A DNA stretch of 64,000 bases from SP5GCR1 sp965199685 (lineage in GTDB: Bacteria > Pseudomonadota > Gammaproteobacteria > Poriferisulfidales > Oxydemutatoraceae). The position numbers and the translations under genes were made by a program. Positions 63,630 to 64,000 of this stretch are shown piece by piece. Position 1 is the stretch's first letter. Each line of letters starts with the position of its first letter. The DNA lies in the NCBI GenBank assembly GCA_965199685.1, contig OZ241323.1, forward strand, positions 2,542,001 to 2,606,000, read 5' to 3'. Below the pieces are notes generated by a model that saw nothing but the letters and a program-made list of their open reading frames with translations, did not search any database and was not told where the DNA came from.

Positions 63630-64000
63630 TTAGAAAGTATAGCCGAATAGCTCAATGTCTTGCTTGTATTTTTGGGCTACAAGTTCACGCATCCTATCGT
63701 CGTAAGCATCTTTATAATAGCTGACGCTACTACTTTGTTTTTTTTCGGAGATGATGTCCGAGGCATCAAAATCCGGTGCTATTTTTTGGAAGACAGTTAG
63801 CATGTCCGGTTGAAAATTTTCAAATCGTCCTAAAAAATTGAGTTTTTCCAATTCAAAAAAATAATGCTGAGGTAGAAAGTGTGGATCACACCGATAATCC
63901 GGTATCTTTGCTACAAAATCAATAAAATCCTCAAACTGCATATCCTTGAATCCTAAGTCACCGTATCTTCTTATAAAATCCTTAAACTCTCCTTTCTCGT
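63630..64000 (-). CDS. Sulfotransferase family protein, C-terminal part
   Basis: The frame stays open to the window end, so only the last ~123 residues are seen. LGRFENFQPDMLTVFQKIAP followed by YYKDAYDDRMRELVAQKY and the ending DIELFGYTF matches the C-terminus of Sulfotransfer_2-type carbohydrate sulfotransferases (PAPS-dependent). The internal ATG at 63941 is not the true start. It could sulfate the surface glycan made by the nearby transferases. Confidence 0.7.
   Translation of the reverse strand, partial: EKGEFKDFIRRYGDLGFKDMQFEDFIDFVAKIPDYRCDPHFLPQHYFFELEKLNFLGRFENFQPDMLTVFQKIAPDFDASDIISEKKQSSSVSYYKDAYDDRMRELVAQKYKQDIELFGYTF

Overview
The window looks like chromosomal DNA of a moderately AT-rich gammaproteobacterium. 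The evidence is gene order: rpoZ-spoT-ridA-recG, rluC-sppA-maf, tatABC beside a hisBHAF-E block, divergent mrcA and aroKB, and a GyrB with the gammaproteobacterial-type C-terminal insertion. I cannot name a genus. A SopB/IpgD-type phosphoinositide phosphatase, a Fic protein, several decaying insertion sequences, disrupted glycan genes and very abundant intergenic repeats together suggest a host-associated or symbiotic lineage. That lifestyle is an inference.

Layout. 1-4.5 kb: the SopB-like effector, then glnA. 4.5-9.6 kb: a composite repeat, a DUF2069/wrbA pair, a family-25 glycosyltransferase, a small membrane protein and mrcA (PBP1A). 9.6-13.7 kb: aroK-aroB, then a 65-residue protein and a stand-alone Cas6/Cmx6-like protein with no CRISPR array; a ParA-like ATPase and an HNH nuclease follow. 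13.7-21.7 kb: hemH leads a tightly packed run of four glycosyltransferases, an Atm1-type ABC exporter and alkA. 22-26.6 kb: a MNT/HEPN toxin-antitoxin pair, tRNA-Ser(CGA), a secreted hypothetical, and gpmI-tatCBA. 26.7-31 kb: a secreted HNH-like gene between long direct repeats, then the histidine operon without hisI. 31-33.3 kb: a dead IS1380-type element next to the 3' end of an outer-membrane protein gene. 33.3-41 kb: gyrB, xth, fdxA, an AddB-like nuclease and a DUF3108 protein. 41-44.3 kb: two small coiled-coil/TM proteins around an outer-membrane barrel and a SUMF1-type protein. 44.3-49.5 kb: rpoZ-spoT-ridA-recG. 49.6-55.3 kb: a sugar-kinase-like protein, a PurD-like ATP-grasp enzyme, an IS1595-type relic, and a fucosyltransferase-like gene split by an intact IS256-family element. 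55.3-62.1 kb: cytochrome b561, Fic, rluC, sppA, maf, suhB and a TrpD2-like gene. 62.1-64 kb: dense repeats around a third coiled-coil/TM gene, and the end of a sulfotransferase gene.

The most unusual signal is between the genes. A modular repeat family recurs throughout: a constant left flank (about GTTCTGCACAATGTCACGCCG), an exchangeable stem-loop core and a constant right flank (CGGCGGTTCTA). It is often nested inside MITE-like elements whose ends match GGCTGTTGAAAAAGT. At least three core types occur, and one keeps its stem through compensatory base changes. The orphan Cas6-like RNA endonuclease makes it tempting to ask whether such RNA hairpins are its substrates; that link is speculation.

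Working together: the 13.7-21 kb cluster, the GT25 gene at 5.8 kb, the kinase at 49.6 kb, the split glycosyltransferase and the terminal sulfotransferase point to a surface glycan (LOS-type) under active remodelling and decay. Core genes (glnA, his, aroKB, hemH, gyrB, spoT, recG, tat) appear intact.
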